Of a stretch of 64,000 nt of DNA, positions 20,401 to 53,735 are shown one piece after another; position 1 is the first letter of the stretch, and the number at the start of each line of letters is the position of its first letter. The position numbers and the translations under genes are program-made. The notes under the pieces were generated by a model, which did not search any database, was not told the origin of the DNA, and saw only the letters and a list, made by a program, of their open reading frames with translations. Origin of the DNA: Candidula unifasciata (taxonomy: Eukaryota; Mollusca; Gastropoda; Stylommatophora; Geomitridae); the NCBI GenBank assembly GCA_905116865.2, contig CAJHNH020004891.1, forward strand, positions 444,501-508,500, read 5' to 3'.

Positions 20401-20870
20401 GGTTGAGTTAAGCTGAGTCGAGAATTGACATCACAGCACTCAGGGCATTCCCATGCGTGCTCTGTCCTCATCTTCGGCAGCAAGCGCAGAGTTCCGGTAC
20501 CGGTTACATTCTGGTTAAATGTCCGTCTTGCCTTTCCTCTGAGTGTAGTAAGCTGGCCAGACCCTCTGGTTACACCCAGGTGCCTCCAATTCGCTCCAGG
20601 CCATAATAATCTTGTTTCTCTACTGATTCCGTTGCTTGTTCCCAAGGGCCTTGATCACATCTGCCTTGTCATGTATCAGTGGTGCAGATCCAGACAGTCT
20701 ATCTGCTTCTTCATTACCCACTTCGCCGGCATACACTGGAGGAAAGATCCAAAGTATGCTCACTACCCGTGACCTTCCTTCTGTTCGATGCATCCCCGTC
20801 TTCACCTTTCTCAGCATGCTTTCAGAGTCTGTTTCTGTTACAATTACGACATGTGTATGCACCTTGTTCT
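20401..20870 (-). mobile_element. Non-LTR element RNase H to 3' end
   Basis: On the minus strand: HTHVVIVTETDSESMLRK (the catalytic Asp block, interrupted by a small duplication), YAGEVGNEEADRLSGSAPLI, HDKADVIKALGN and a tail with RNSALAAEDEDRARMGMP. Frameshifts occur. The 3' end runs into the 30-bp minisatellite. Confidence 0.85.
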
Positions 20871-20956
20871 CTAGCCACCGGAGAGCTGCAGTTACTGCCT
20901 ACATCTCTATTCTCATGCTAACCCACTCCCTCTTTTTTTCCCACAAATCCTTTTAT

Positions 20957-21104
20957 CGTTCTCTCTCTCTCTCTCTCTCTCTCGCTGTCTCTCTCGCTCT
21001 CTCTCTCTCACATACTCTCTCGCTCTCACTCTCTCTCTCTCTTGCTCTCTCTCTCTCGCTCTCTCTCTCTCGCTCTCTCTCTCTCGCTCCTTCTCTCTCT
21101 CTCG

Positions 21105-21137
<33 letters not shown>

Positions 21138-21168
21138 GGCTCTCTCTCGCTCTCCTAGCGCTCTCTTC

Positions 21169-21201
<33 letters not shown>

Positions 21202-21285
21202 TGCTCTCTCTCTCTCACTCTCTCTCGCTCTCTCGCTCTTGCGCTCTCTCTCTCTCTTGCTCTCTCGCTCTCGCTCTCTCTCTCC

Positions 21286-21326
<41 letters not shown>
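20957..21326. repeat. (CT)n-rich tract with GCTC interruptions
   Basis: About 370 bases of CT dinucleotides with scattered CG and TT breaks. Long Ser/Leu or Arg/Glu frames on the two strands reflect composition only. Confidence 0.95.
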
Positions 21327-21328
<2 letters not shown>

Positions 21329-21504
21329 GCCATGCTAGTGCTATTTAATTGCCAACAACGCTCACTGGCCCCCTCAGGAGGATAAAAGTAATTTCATGCA
21401 TGGAAATTATGTGCAGTTTTCGGCACGTTTGTGGCATTTTAACCTGTTTTCCACTGTCTCGTTTCCTATCAACGTTGCCAGTTGTTATAAAGTTTTCACA
21501 ATTA

Positions 21505-22110
21505 TTTATCACAATCATCATCATCAATGTAGCTTGCCGACAGGCGTGGGTGACCATACCTCTCCACAATCTACGATTCAAGTCCTCGTCACTTTAGAAA
21601 TATCCGGGTTAATCTTTTTGGCTGTCCAAGAAATTCTGAAAAATCTTCTGTAAAACCGTAATGTAGCCGCTAGATGCTCGCCTGTGGATCGAAAGGTAGA
21701 GGGTTCGGGTCTTGACGGAGCCGGACTTGTTTTTCAAAAATGACCTTGGCTTCCAGGTCGACCCAGCCTTGAGCGTGTGGGTACCAGGTATAGTCCTGGG
21801 AAGTAAAGGCAGCCGGCGTGATGCTGACCACATCACCCACTAAGTGCCGATGGGTCTATAAAATATAAGCCTAGCCCTATATGCCCAATACGCCTGAAGA
21901 CGTGAAAATGGTCTCTACTTTACTTCTGAAAAACGACACTTCCAAGGTCTCGAGATTTTGTTTGGCTTGTTAATTGATTATCCAGGATTCGCAGCCTAAC
22001 TGGCTCTACATAGCATGCAAGAATTATTTTCTAATCAACAATGAGATGGAATTATTTCTCAAATTATGTTTAATAAATTTTGACCGTCTACAAATAATTT
22101 CTTTAACCAA
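21505..22110 (-). mobile_element. Non-LTR reverse transcriptase fragment split by a SINE
   Basis: The minus strand at 22110-21945 reads RKIILACYVEPV...RILDNQ, like the 'LACYI.PVLTYGCESWTI' block. At 21655-21505 it continues with the GFTEDFSEFLGQPKRLTRIF block ('WFYRR.LRI.W...') and a RLWRGMVTHACRQA tail with GATGAT. The two halves flank the SINE-C copy at 21656-21940. 'CTTCTGTAAAA' and 'CTTCTGAAAAA' at the two junctions could be the target-site duplication. Confidence 0.72.
21656..21940 (+). mobile_element. SINE-C, full-length copy
   Basis: The head is 'TAGCCGCTAGATGCTCGCCT' with B-box-like 'GAGGGTTCGGGTC'. The body has 'CCAGGTCGACCCAGCC', 'GTGGGTACCAGGTA', 'GCAGCCGGCGTGATGCTGAC' and 'CCTAGCCCTATATGCCCAAT'. 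This is the most common SINE family in the window. Confidence 0.85.
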
Positions 22111-22599
22111 TTTACCGTGTCTGTAGGATTGTTGGACTGCCTCATTCTGTGTGTCCCTTCTGTGTGTACATGGGATTCTGTGCAGTTGCCTAAGAAATTT
22201 CTTTTTTTACTTTGGTTCTAAATGTCTTGAACTTTTTTGCTTTCAATTTATGTTATACTTTCTCTCCTTCTATAGACAGCATCAGGGGCACTCTTTCATT
22301 CTAGAAGATGAAGTGAGAAAGTAGAAGAATGGGGAGGAGGACGACAATGACAAAAAAAGGGGGCGGGGGGAGAAAGAAGTGGACGAATTTGAAGAACACA
22401 GAAAAATAAGATGAAGATAAGAGTAAAATGGGAAGTAAAAGAAGTCTGAGTATACTTTTACTGATGCAATATGAGTTTAAAATCAGAACATTGTGTTTAA
22501 TTTCCAGAAAACACGGATACAATCTACACTGAATCTCAACATTTGACCAGATTCCTGCCATTTTTACTGGCTTGCCAAATTGTATGTGCTAAATAAAGT
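22111..22599. other. Unassigned sequence
   Basis: T-rich left half, then a purine-rich segment (22320-22440). No splice-supported coding potential was seen. Confidence 0.45.
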
Positions 22600-23060
22600 G
22601 AACTGTCACCGATTTTTAGTCACAGAAGCTTTTAGTGAAAAATAAACAAAAGAAACAAGTCGGTATGAATTTGTGGTGTTTTGAACCAGAGGGTCACGAG
22701 TGTTCAACTAGACGGCGCTGACGACAAGGCCCTACCTGGTTAAAGTTCAAGGTCGGCCTTTGAATCTGGTCAGAACTGTCAAGCAAAGGGACGCTTCGAT
22801 GAACCAGTCAAACAATATAAATAGAGGACCCATCTGGAAGTATCTGGTTCATTTACTACACGGCACACGAAGATATGCCATGTTTTATATGTGTGAGTCT
22901 TTTCATTTTTTCCTGGGATCTTAAGGTAAGAATTTATTTCTGTGTTGTAATACTATCTCTTATTTATGTCTTTTATGTCACACCATTCTCTAATAAATGT
23001 CGTTTTTGTTAATACAATCTCCCATTTCAGTTGCATTTATTTAGAGCTTTAATTCTTGTG
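22600..23060 (+). promoter_or_regulatory. Promoter-like or solo-LTR-like segment
   Basis: It contains a strong TATA box (TATAAATAG, 22816-22824). About 100 bases later is a consensus splice donor (AAGGTAAGAAT, GT at 22926), and at 22992-22997 an AATAAA in 'CTAATAAATGTCG'. TATA, donor and poly(A) signal within about 180 bases is the layout of a retrotransposon LTR with its leader, or of a promoter with a small first exon. No second LTR or linked reading frame was found, so the call stays open. Confidence 0.35.
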
Positions 23061-23387
23061 TAACTTTAGCAAGACACCTGACAAGATAACAGCGAAATAT
23101 GCCTGGCAATAAATTGTGCAATGTATTGTTTGTCTCCGCATTATTTAGATACAATTTCTGTTTTTTAGTGGATCTTTTTGTTCATTCCAACTCTGCTTCG
23201 TGTGTCTTTTTTGTAATACTACCTCTGCTTTATTCGTCTTTTTGTCTTTTAGAAACTATAAATGAGGCTGTCATTAAACGCCAGCCACTTTAAAATCACG
23301 CGACGGTAAAGTTATTTTTGTCCCGAGAAGCTTGTTCTGTGACAGGCATCCGTGATTTCCACTCTTGTGTATTTTTACGAAGTTGGT
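23061..23387. other. Unassigned sequence
   Basis: No recognised feature. Confidence 0.5.
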
Positions 23388-23456
23388 AGGGCTGCGCGGT
23401 CTCAAAGCATGGTGTCCGCCTCTAGTGCTAGAGGTCCAGGGTTCAAGCTCTGGAAA
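23388..23456 (+). mobile_element. SINE-B head only
   Basis: 'TGGTGTCCGCCTCTAGTGCT', 'AGAGGTCCAGGGTTCAAGC'. It is a 3'-truncated copy with both A- and B-box-like segments intact, fused to a LINE tail. Confidence 0.65.
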
Positions 23457-23575
23457 GAGTGGTGATGGAGTGTATAGTTTCCGGAAAACGAGGCAGAGGC
23501 GGACCTTGGCGATAGAAGACATCCAAGACGCAGTAGATATGAAAGCACAAAAGACTGGAGAATTGGCTAGAACAG
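23457..23575 (+). mobile_element. Non-LTR reverse transcriptase tail
   Basis: 'CCGGAAAACGAGGCAGAGGC' encodes GKRGRGGP, followed by blocks similar to the 3' end of 11395-11690. It ends where the hAT-like element begins. Confidence 0.55.
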
Positions 23576-23769
23576 TGTTTCCCAAACTGTTCTTGGTCAC
23601 GGCGCCTTTTTAAAAATAATGTTACCACGGCGTCCTAACCTAAGTAAAAGTATGACTATTCGTGTCGTGGTTAAATTAATTATGAAGGTTTTAAAATATC
23701 TCGCGGCGCCCCTGTGAAGAGGTCGCGGCTCCCCGGCGCGCCACGGCGCACATTTTGGGAATAACTGGA
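23572..23769. mobile_element. hAT-like MITE with terminal inverted repeats
   Basis: The left terminus is CAGTGTTTCCCAAACTG and the right terminus read inward is CAGTTATTCCCAAAATG, a matching pair of the hAT 'CAG.G.TTCCCAAAC' type. It is about 200 bases long with no coding capacity. The 8-base flanks GGCTAGAA and GACTAAAG agree at five positions, compatible with a decayed hAT target-site duplication. Confidence 0.72.
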
Positions 23770-23954
23770 CTAAAGGTATAGAGTCAATGATCTAATGAGC
23801 TATGTCGGCGGGAACGTATGTTCCTGGTAGGGTCACCCAAGCTGGACAGGTCATTGGTGAGGGGCCAGACTAAAGATGGCCTCCCGGTCCTCCAGGCTCG
23901 GGAGTTGGGCGCAGTGTTGACAGCTCTGCCCTGTAAAAAATCTACAACGTTACT
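23770..23954. other. Unassigned, possibly repeat-derived
   Basis: GC-richer than its surroundings ('GGTAGGGTCACCCAAGCTGG'). No second copy was seen in this window. Confidence 0.35.
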
Positions 23955-24185
23955 GAAACTTCAAGAGGAAATAAGTGCGATCTGAAGGTCGTGGGTTCGT
24001 TTCACGGCTGTCAGGTTCAGTTCACGAGAGCAATTTTCAGAGATCTTCGGGGGTCGTCATTGGATCTCCGGAGTTCGAGCTTTGTGTGATGCTTTCGGCA
24101 GGCAGCTAGGAGTTCTGCGCAGAGAGACCGATCCATATGGGATAAAACTCGGTGCATTGAAGTTTATCCTCTCTACTTTAACCTT
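23955..24185 (+). mobile_element. SINE-E, 5'-truncated copy
   Basis: 'TGAAGGTCGTGGGTTCGTTT', 'CAGGCAGCTAGGAGTTCTGC' and 'CCATATGGGATAAAACTCGG' match the family copy at 5682-5925. Confidence 0.75.
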
Positions 24186-24344
24186 TTTTTTTTACCCATA
24201 TTAAACTTTCTAGATTCTGAATGTGCTTTCCTTATGCACTATGAAATTCGTTTGTCTTTTCCTTATGATTTAAACCACTTATCGCATTCCTGGCGCGATC
24301 GATTCCTCGGCGTTTATACTCTTCTTAACGACAAATGTGGGTTA

Positions 24345-24830
24345 AGAAATCTTCACCAAGTGCCTTGCTGACTAACGTAGGCGATCATGCCTCTCCACAA
24401 TCTGCGATCTTCAACAGCATTATATGTGTTCGTGTGCTGATAGCCCTCCATGCCATGGCAGAAGTCTGTCAAGAATCTTCTTTCGATGTTTTGATCTGTC
24501 TCCCTTTTTTTTTTTTACAGATCTTTCTAGTGGTCACAACATGTTCTAATTGCCTTCTCCTCATAACGTGACCACATTTGAAGAATGTCTCTTTCTGATA
24601 GTGGTGATGTTGTCTCGTAGCCCTCGCCTCTTTTTGGCTCTTTTCGGCCTTCCAAGCAATTCTAAGAATTCTTCTGTGAAATCCCATTTCCGACGCCTTA
24701 AGGAATTGTTTAGAATTCACAATCATTTGATAAAAATGGCTCTATAAAGCGTGCAAGAATTCTTTTCCTAACATCCAGTGACATAGATTTGTTCCATAAG
24801 ATGGTCTTCATGTTTTTAAGATGCAGTTTT
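24345..24830 (-). mobile_element. Non-LTR reverse transcriptase fragment
   Basis: Minus strand: RKRILARFIEPF, then EMGFHRRILRIAWKAEKSQK, CGHVMRRRQLEHVVTTRKIC and DRRLWRGMIAYVSQQ. It is the same family as 8276-8958, with stops and frameshifts. A displaced upstream piece is at 25250-25380 (VDTLVVESDRKGFGFNNGKTE). Confidence 0.85.
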
Positions 24831-25249
24831 AGCCTGTCCTGCTCTATTCTTTATCTTTGTGGTACATCTTCCGTATGATTCCATCCATGTACCTCGATAC
24901 TTCAATGGATATTTTAATTTTATGCGATCACATCTCGTTAGCTTCGAGATTTGAGAAAAAAAAATCGGTTCTTTTCTGTTTTTTCACCACATCACGCCGG
25001 CTTTGAGAATTGGTATGGAATTCCACAGACCATCCCATGGGATAGGGGAGTTAGGTTTAGGCTTAGTAGTAGTCGCTGTTCATTTAACACTAGCCTTAAC
25101 CCTAAACCCCCCCCCCCCCATCCCGCCCTTTTTTTTAACTATAGGACGGCCTTGAAATTTTCCTACCAATCTCGAAGCCGACGAGATGTGGTCGTCTAAA
25201 ATTAAAGTACCATTTAATGTGTGTACTTGTCCTTAAAAAACCGCCCTCG
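24831..25249. other. Unassigned; short inverted segments
   Basis: 'CATCACGCCGGCTTTGAGAA' lies upstream and 'TCTCGAAGCCGACGAGATGT' downstream of a C-rich run (about 25106-25118), suggesting the ends of a small DNA element. Not pursued further. Confidence 0.3.
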
Positions 25250-25380
25250 ACTTTTGTTAAACTTTTCGGTGCTATTCTTTTCTATGTGTTGCCAATACTT
25301 CTGTCTTCCCATTATTGAAACCAAAGCCTTTTCTATCACTCTCCACCACTAATGTATCTACAAATCTATGTAGTTTGAAA
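25250..25380 (-). mobile_element. Non-LTR reverse transcriptase piece (post-palm block)
   Basis: Minus strand FVDTLVVESDRKGFGFNNGK then TEVLATHRKE corresponds to the 'L...V..ES...GL..N..KTEVM' block after the FADD motif. It probably belonged to the element at 24345-24830 before the intervening DNA was inserted. Confidence 0.65.
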
Positions 25381-25699
25381 TACACATGTTAGTTCATATA
25401 TATGTACACGCAAACACAAGCATTACACATGTGTTCTTTTTGTTGAAATTAGGTTGGTTTAAATTTTTTTTTCAGGCTCCACTAACGCAGTCTACGGAGA
25501 CGAAAGTAGATACATCGCCAGCATTTACAAACAAAAAACTATTGGGTGAATACCTCAACCAGTGCGCCTGTTTCTTGACTTACTTCGACACAGAGGGCAG
25601 GAGTGAAGTATAGCCTAGAATTGTGTCTACACGACAGTCGGTCGTCTTGGACGCATAGTTTACAAACCCGCAGAGATAAATCGAAGCGTATTGCCGCGA
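25381..25699 (+). other. Possible 5' UTR region of the Rh gene
   Basis: A good acceptor-like site (TTTTTTTTTCAG, AG at about 25473-25474) is followed by open sequence to a TAG near 25612. It could be the start of a 5' UTR exon continuing to the ATG at 25861, or chance. No known protein was recognised in it. Confidence 0.25.
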
Positions 25700-25850
25700 A
25701 ATAAATCGGAGCAAATCGACAGCTGCGTTGAAAATCTACATCACAGCATTCGGGACGTTCCCATAAACGCTCCATCACCTTCTTCAGCAGCCAGCACGAG
25801 AACCTTTCACCATTACACAAGCCAGGCGCTGTCACGGTACCTATCGTAGT
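25700..25850 (-). mobile_element. RNase H-element 3' fragment just upstream of the Rh start codon
   Basis: Minus strand ERFSCWLLKKVMERLWERPE CCDV is the last coding block seen in the other RNase H copies (for example 35935-36620). It ends about 10-20 bases before the Rh ATG, so the proximal 5' UTR or promoter appears element-derived. Confidence 0.7.
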
Positions 25851-25860
25851 TTCACATACC

Positions 25861-48927
<23,067 letters not shown>

Positions 48928-49077
48928 TGTCATCTGTGATTGGTTGATTAGGATGTAAGTATTTTCTTTAAGAATATTTTTTTTAATGTTTTGGCGACAC
49001 TTTAAACACCATGCAAATTGTTAATATGTTTAGTGATATCTATATAGTTTGTTTTTCAATATTTTCTTTTTGTATTT

Positions 49078-49310
49078 GGGAGCCACTATGGTTTAGTAGC
49101 TAGATACTTGCCTGTGGATTGGAAGGTTGTGGGCTCAAATCTGAACAGAGCCAAACTTTTTCAAAAATTACCTTGGCTCTCAGGTCAAACTATCGTAAAT
49201 GGGTACCAGGTAATGTCCTGGAAAGTAAAGGTGGCTGGTGTTCTGTTGACCTAATCACAAACCCCATGTTCACACTATTCAGTTGCAACCAGTATCATGG
49301 CTTTTAAATA
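49078..49310 (+). mobile_element. SINE-C copy
   Basis: 'GGGAGCCACTATGGTTTAGT', 'GGTTGTGGGCTCAAATCTG', 'AATGGGTACCAGGTAATGTC'. It is diverged at the 3' end. Confidence 0.78.
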
Positions 49311-49384
49311 AGTGTACTGACCACTCCTCAAAAACTTGATCCCATCAGAAACCGATAGAAGTCATAAAACTGGCTTTTTTCTGG

Positions 49385-52098
49385 CTAACATTTGCAACTA
49401 AAAATAAAGTATATTAACTCTTTGAGTCCCAAGGAACGCATCATAGATTCCTACCTAGAAGCCCAATAAACGCATGATGCACCAATTGTATTACTTTACT
49501 ACCCCCGGGCCTGTGATGCTAAACCCTCTTGGGACTCAAAGAGTTAACTGTAATTTTCTGTTTCAAATATCTGGTTTGGTGCAAACAAAGAATATTAACT
49601 GTGTAATTTTCTGTTTCAAGTATCTGGCTCAGTGCAAATAAAGTATATAATTGTGTAATTTTCTGTTTTAAGTATCTGGTTCAGTGCAAATAAAGTATAT
49701 TAACTGTGTAATTTTCTGTTTCAAGTATCTGGTTCAGTGCAAATAAAGTATATAATTGTGTAATTTTCTGTTTTAAGTATCTGGTTCAGTGCAAATAAAG
49801 TATATTAACTGTGTAATTTTCTGTTTCAAGTATCTGGTTCAGTGCAAATAAAGTATATAACTGTGTAATTTTCTGTTTCAAGTATCTGGTTCAGTGCAAA
49901 TAAAGTATATAACTGTGTAATTTTCTGTTTCAAGTATCTGGTTCAGTGCAAATAAAGTATATAACTGTGTAATTTTCTATTTCAAGTATCTGGTTCAGTG
50001 CAAATAAAGTATATAACTGTGTAATTTTCTGTTTCAAGTATCTGGTTCAGTGCAAATAAAGTATATAACTGTGTAATTTTCGATTTCAAGTATCTGGTTC
50101 AGTGCAAATAAAGTATATAACTGTGTAATTTTCTGTTTCAAGTATCTGGTTCAGTGCAAATAAAGTATATAACTGTGTAATTTTCTATTTCAAGTATCTG
50201 GTTCAGTGCAAATAAAGTATATAACTGTGTAATTTTCTGTTTCAAGTGTCTGGTTCAGTGCAAATAAAGTATATTAACTGTGTAATTTTCTATTTCAAGT
50301 ATCTGGTTCAGTGCAAATAAAGTATATAACTGTAATTTTCTGTTTCAAGTATCTGGTTCAGTGCAAATAAAGTATATAACTGTGTAATTTTCTTTTTCAA
50401 GTATCTGGTTCAGTGCAAATAAAGTATATAACTGTAATTTTCTGTTTCAAGTATCTGGTTCAGTGCAAATAAAGTATATTAACTGTGTAATTTTCTGTTT
50501 CAAGTATCTGGCTCAGTGCAAAAAAAGTATATAATTGTGTAATTTTCTGTTTCAAGTATCTGGTTCAGTGCAAATAAAGTATATTAACTGTGTAATTTTC
50601 TGTTTCAAGTATCTGGTTCAGTGCAAATAAAGTATATAACTGTAATTTTCTGTTTCAAGTATCTGGTTCAGTGCAAATAAAGTATATAACTGTGTAATTT
50701 TCTGTTTCAAGTATCTGGTTCAGTGCAAATAAAGTATATAACTGTGTAATTTTCTATTTCAAGTATCTGGTTCAGTGCAAATAAAGTATATAACTGTGTA
50801 ATTTTCTGTTTCAAGTATCTGGTTCAGTGCAAATAAAGTATATAACTGTGTAATTTTCTATTTCAAGTATCTGGTTCAGTGCAAATAAAGTATATAACTG
50901 TGTAATTTTCTGTTTCAAGTATCTGGTTCAGTGCAAATAAAGTATATAACTGTGTAATTTTCTATTTCAAGTATCTGGATCAGTGCAAATAAAGTATATA
51001 ACTGTGTAATTTTCTGTTTCAAGTGTCTGGTTCAGTGCAAATAAAGTATATTAACTGTGTAATTTTCTATTTCAAGTATCTGGTTCAGTGCAAATAAAGT
51101 ATATAACTGTAATTTTCTGTTTCAAGTATCTGGTTCAGTGCAAATAAAGTATATAACTGTGTAATTTTCTTTTTCAAGTATCTGGTTCAGTGCAAATAAA
51201 GTATATAACTGTAATTTTCTGTTTCAAGTATCTGGTTCAGTGCAAATAAAGTATATAACTGTAATTTTCTGTTTCAAGTATCTGGTTCAGTGCAAATAAA
51301 GTATATAACTGTAATTTTCTGTTTTAAGTATCTGGTTCAGGGCAAATAAAGAATATAATTGTGTAATTTTCTGTTTCAAGTATCTGGTTCAGTGCAAATA
51401 AAGTATATAACTGTAATTTTCTGTTTTAAGTATCTGGTTCAGGGCAAATAAAGTATATAACTGTGTAATTTTCTGTTTCAAGTGTCTGGTTCAGTGCAAA
51501 TAAAGTATATTAACTGTGTAATTTTCTATTTCAAGTATCTGGTTCAGTGCAAATAAAGTATATAACTGTAATTTTCTGTTTCAAGTATCTGGTTCAGTGC
51601 AAATAAAGTATATAACTGTAATTTTCTGTTTCAAGTATCTGGTTCAGGGCAAATAAAGAATATAAGTGTGTAATTTTCTGTTTCAAGTATCTGGTTCAGT
51701 GCAAATAAAGTATATAACTGTAATTTTCTGTTTTAAGTATCTGGTTCAGGGCAAATAAAGTATATAACTGTGTAATTTTCTGTTTCAAGTGTCTGGTTCA
51801 GTGCAAATAAAGTATATAACTGTAATTTTCTGTTTCAAGTATCTGGTTCAGTGCAAATAAAGTATATAACTGTAATTTTCTGTTTCAAGTATCTGGTTCA
51901 GTGCAAATAAAGTATATAATTGTGTAATTTTCTGTTTCAAGTATCTGGTTCAGTGCAAATAAAGTATATAATTGTGTAATTTTTTCTGTTTCAAGTATCT
52001 GGTTCAGTGCAAATAAAGTATATAACTGTGTAATTTTCTATTTCAAGTATCTGGTTCAGGGCAAATAAAGTATATAATTGTGTAATTTTATGTTTCAG
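49385..52098. repeat. 52-bp minisatellite, about 50 units, each with AATAAA
   Basis: The main unit is 'TGTGTAATTTTCTGTTTCAA' + 'GTATCTGGTTCAGTGCAAAT' + 'AAAGTATATAAC' (52 bases; 50- and 53-base variants also occur). Almost every unit contains CAAATAAAG (AATAAA). TTTTCTGTTTCAAG resembles a splice acceptor with AAG instead of CAG. The last unit is TTTATGTTTCAG followed by GTATCTGGCTCAGTGCAATC and has lost the hexamer. The first unit is interrupted by the MITE at 49414-49547. Confidence 0.97.
49414..49547. mobile_element. TTAA-flanked MITE (piggyBac-like)
   Basis: TTAA + CTCTTTGAGTCCCAAG at the left and its exact inverse CTTGGGACTCAAAGAG + TTAA at the right: 16-base perfect terminal inverted repeats inside a TTAA duplication. 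The internal DNA is about 95 bases and non-coding. Removing it and one TTAA gives AAAGTATATTAACTG, exactly a common unit variant of the 52-bp array next door. Confidence 0.9.
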
Positions 52099-53199
52099 GT
52101 ATCTGGCTCAGTGCAATCAATGTTGTGCCTGTCTGCTGCTTTGATAAACAACTTAATACATTAGATACACCAAGAAACAACTTCACTGAGACCTGATCTT
52201 AGCAAGGACCAGTTATATTATTCAGTTAACACTGTCCTTTGAGGGACATTTGATGCTGTCTGGAAATATTTTGTAAATATACTTATATAGTCTCTTCTCC
52301 TGCATTCATCATTAATAGGGTGGCTGGTATGTTGTGTTGTGGGTTAAGCTAAGATGCAATATCTGCACCATAGGGTCCAAAACATCCCTAATTCAACACC
52401 CTTGAGTAAGTAGACATTTTTTTTTTACAAAATGCTTGTCCAGAGGCAAAAGATTTTTAATGGTTTTTTTTTTTTTTAAATATTTTTCCCAAAATAAGGC
52501 TCCAAAACTCATATGGAGGTCATAACGAACCAACAACACTGTTTAGTTACTTTAACCCATGAAAACTCTGGTTTTCTGACTTTTACATGCTTTTTTTTGT
52601 TTTTTTTTTTTTTAATTATACATATCTTTGGGTACATTATAGAGAATATGTTGTACATATATTGTATATGCTAATATCTCTCACTTTCTAATTATCTGTA
52701 CATAGAAATTTTAATGTCATGAGGGCTGTTTGCTTAATTGTCTTAAAGACATTTTATTAGGTAGATGGTCCTGTCTTTTGTCCATTTCAAACTGCACAGA
52801 CAATTCGTTAAAAAAGTCTTGAAGAAGACATTTTTTTAAACATGAAAATCACTGTAAATACATTGTATATAGACTACTGCTATCAAAGCTTTGTTCTCAT
52901 TGTTTTATCACTGTTCAAACATTTATGTCCTTGTTATACAGAATGTCTCTAAACAGATGAAAACAGAAGTTTCAGATATAATTGGTTTAATATTTAGCAG
53001 TTTCTCAAAAAAAAAAATCGGACGATTTAAAAAAAAAAAATTCATATATTTCATTAATGTCCGCATCTGTAACTAAGCAGTTATGAATGCTGTTTCTCAG
53101 GTCCGACATTTTCAATTCAACTGCAGGCGATTTAACAGGAGACAGCTTTGACAAATGTTATGCACTTGGACGCATATGAAGCAGTGGCAACCTCAGTCA
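52099..53199. other. AT-rich sequence, possible distal 3' UTR of the Rh gene
   Basis: No coding content or repeat family recognised, apart from a weak match to the 6255-6385 repeat at about 52335-52420. T and A runs are common. Confidence 0.35.
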
Positions 53200-53735
53200 G
53201 TCAGTCAGTAGCCTGTCCTTTGCAGAGCCTTGCTCACATAACAACCTTCCGGAAAACTTCTTGATCACAAGCAAAATGTACTGCGTCCAATACACCCATC
53301 TGAAGATCATCCGCCACATCCTGCACCCATCTTCTCTTCGAACAATTAATAAAATAATAAAACTGTTTTGTTGAGGCCTCAGAGCTGTGGTTTTACACAA
53401 GAATGCTTAAAATTCTAGACAGTCAAAGTGAGTAACCTTAGTGTTTGAAAAAAAGGTGAGGATGCAAAAACATTAGAAGACAAAGTCGTAATTTTTGTGT
53501 GTCACGTTATGAGAAGAAGAAACCTGGAACGTGTCGTGACTTATCAAAAGAATGATAGGTGAAGAAGCTCTAGAAGATTCTTGACGGTTTGGTTTGGAAG
53601 TTGTTATGGCATTGATGGGTGTCAGCAGATGAGTTAATAAACGCAGGAGATCGCAGGCTGTTGAAAGGCATAATCATAATCACACCACCTACCAAGGCAT
53701 TTGACGACAATGATAATGATGATGATTTTAAGATC
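53200..53735. mobile_element. Two LINE tails in opposite orientation
   Basis: 53200-53345 (-) encodes RREDGCRMWRMIFRWV..., like the 3' end of 9229-9745. 53365-53735 (+) encodes EASELWFYTRMLKILDSQSE and later AGDRRLLKGIII, ending GATGATGAT, like 8276-8958. Both are frameshifted. Confidence 0.72.

Larger units (their letters stand above)
48955..52098 (+). other. Candidate 3' UTR intron containing the poly(A)-signal array
   Basis: A consensus donor (GTAAGT, 48955-48960) lies 28 bases after the Rh stop codon. A good acceptor (TTTATGTTTCAG, AG at 52097-52098) marks the far edge of the minisatellite. If spliced, the whole array is intronic; if not, the first AATAAA of the array would end the mRNA. 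A stop this close to the junction would not be expected to trigger decay. Confidence 0.4.

Noticed and set aside
20636..21385. Ser/Leu-rich 249-codon frame and Arg/Glu-rich reverse frames
   Set aside because: They consist of a CT microsatellite plus reverse-strand LINE sequence.
23970..24140. Coding exon in GC-richer sequence
   Set aside because: It matches the SINE-E copy at 5682-5925 along its length.
49385..52098. CRISPR-like array (regular repeats about 52 bases apart)
   Set aside because: There are no unique spacers; whole units are near identical and contiguous. The genome is animal.
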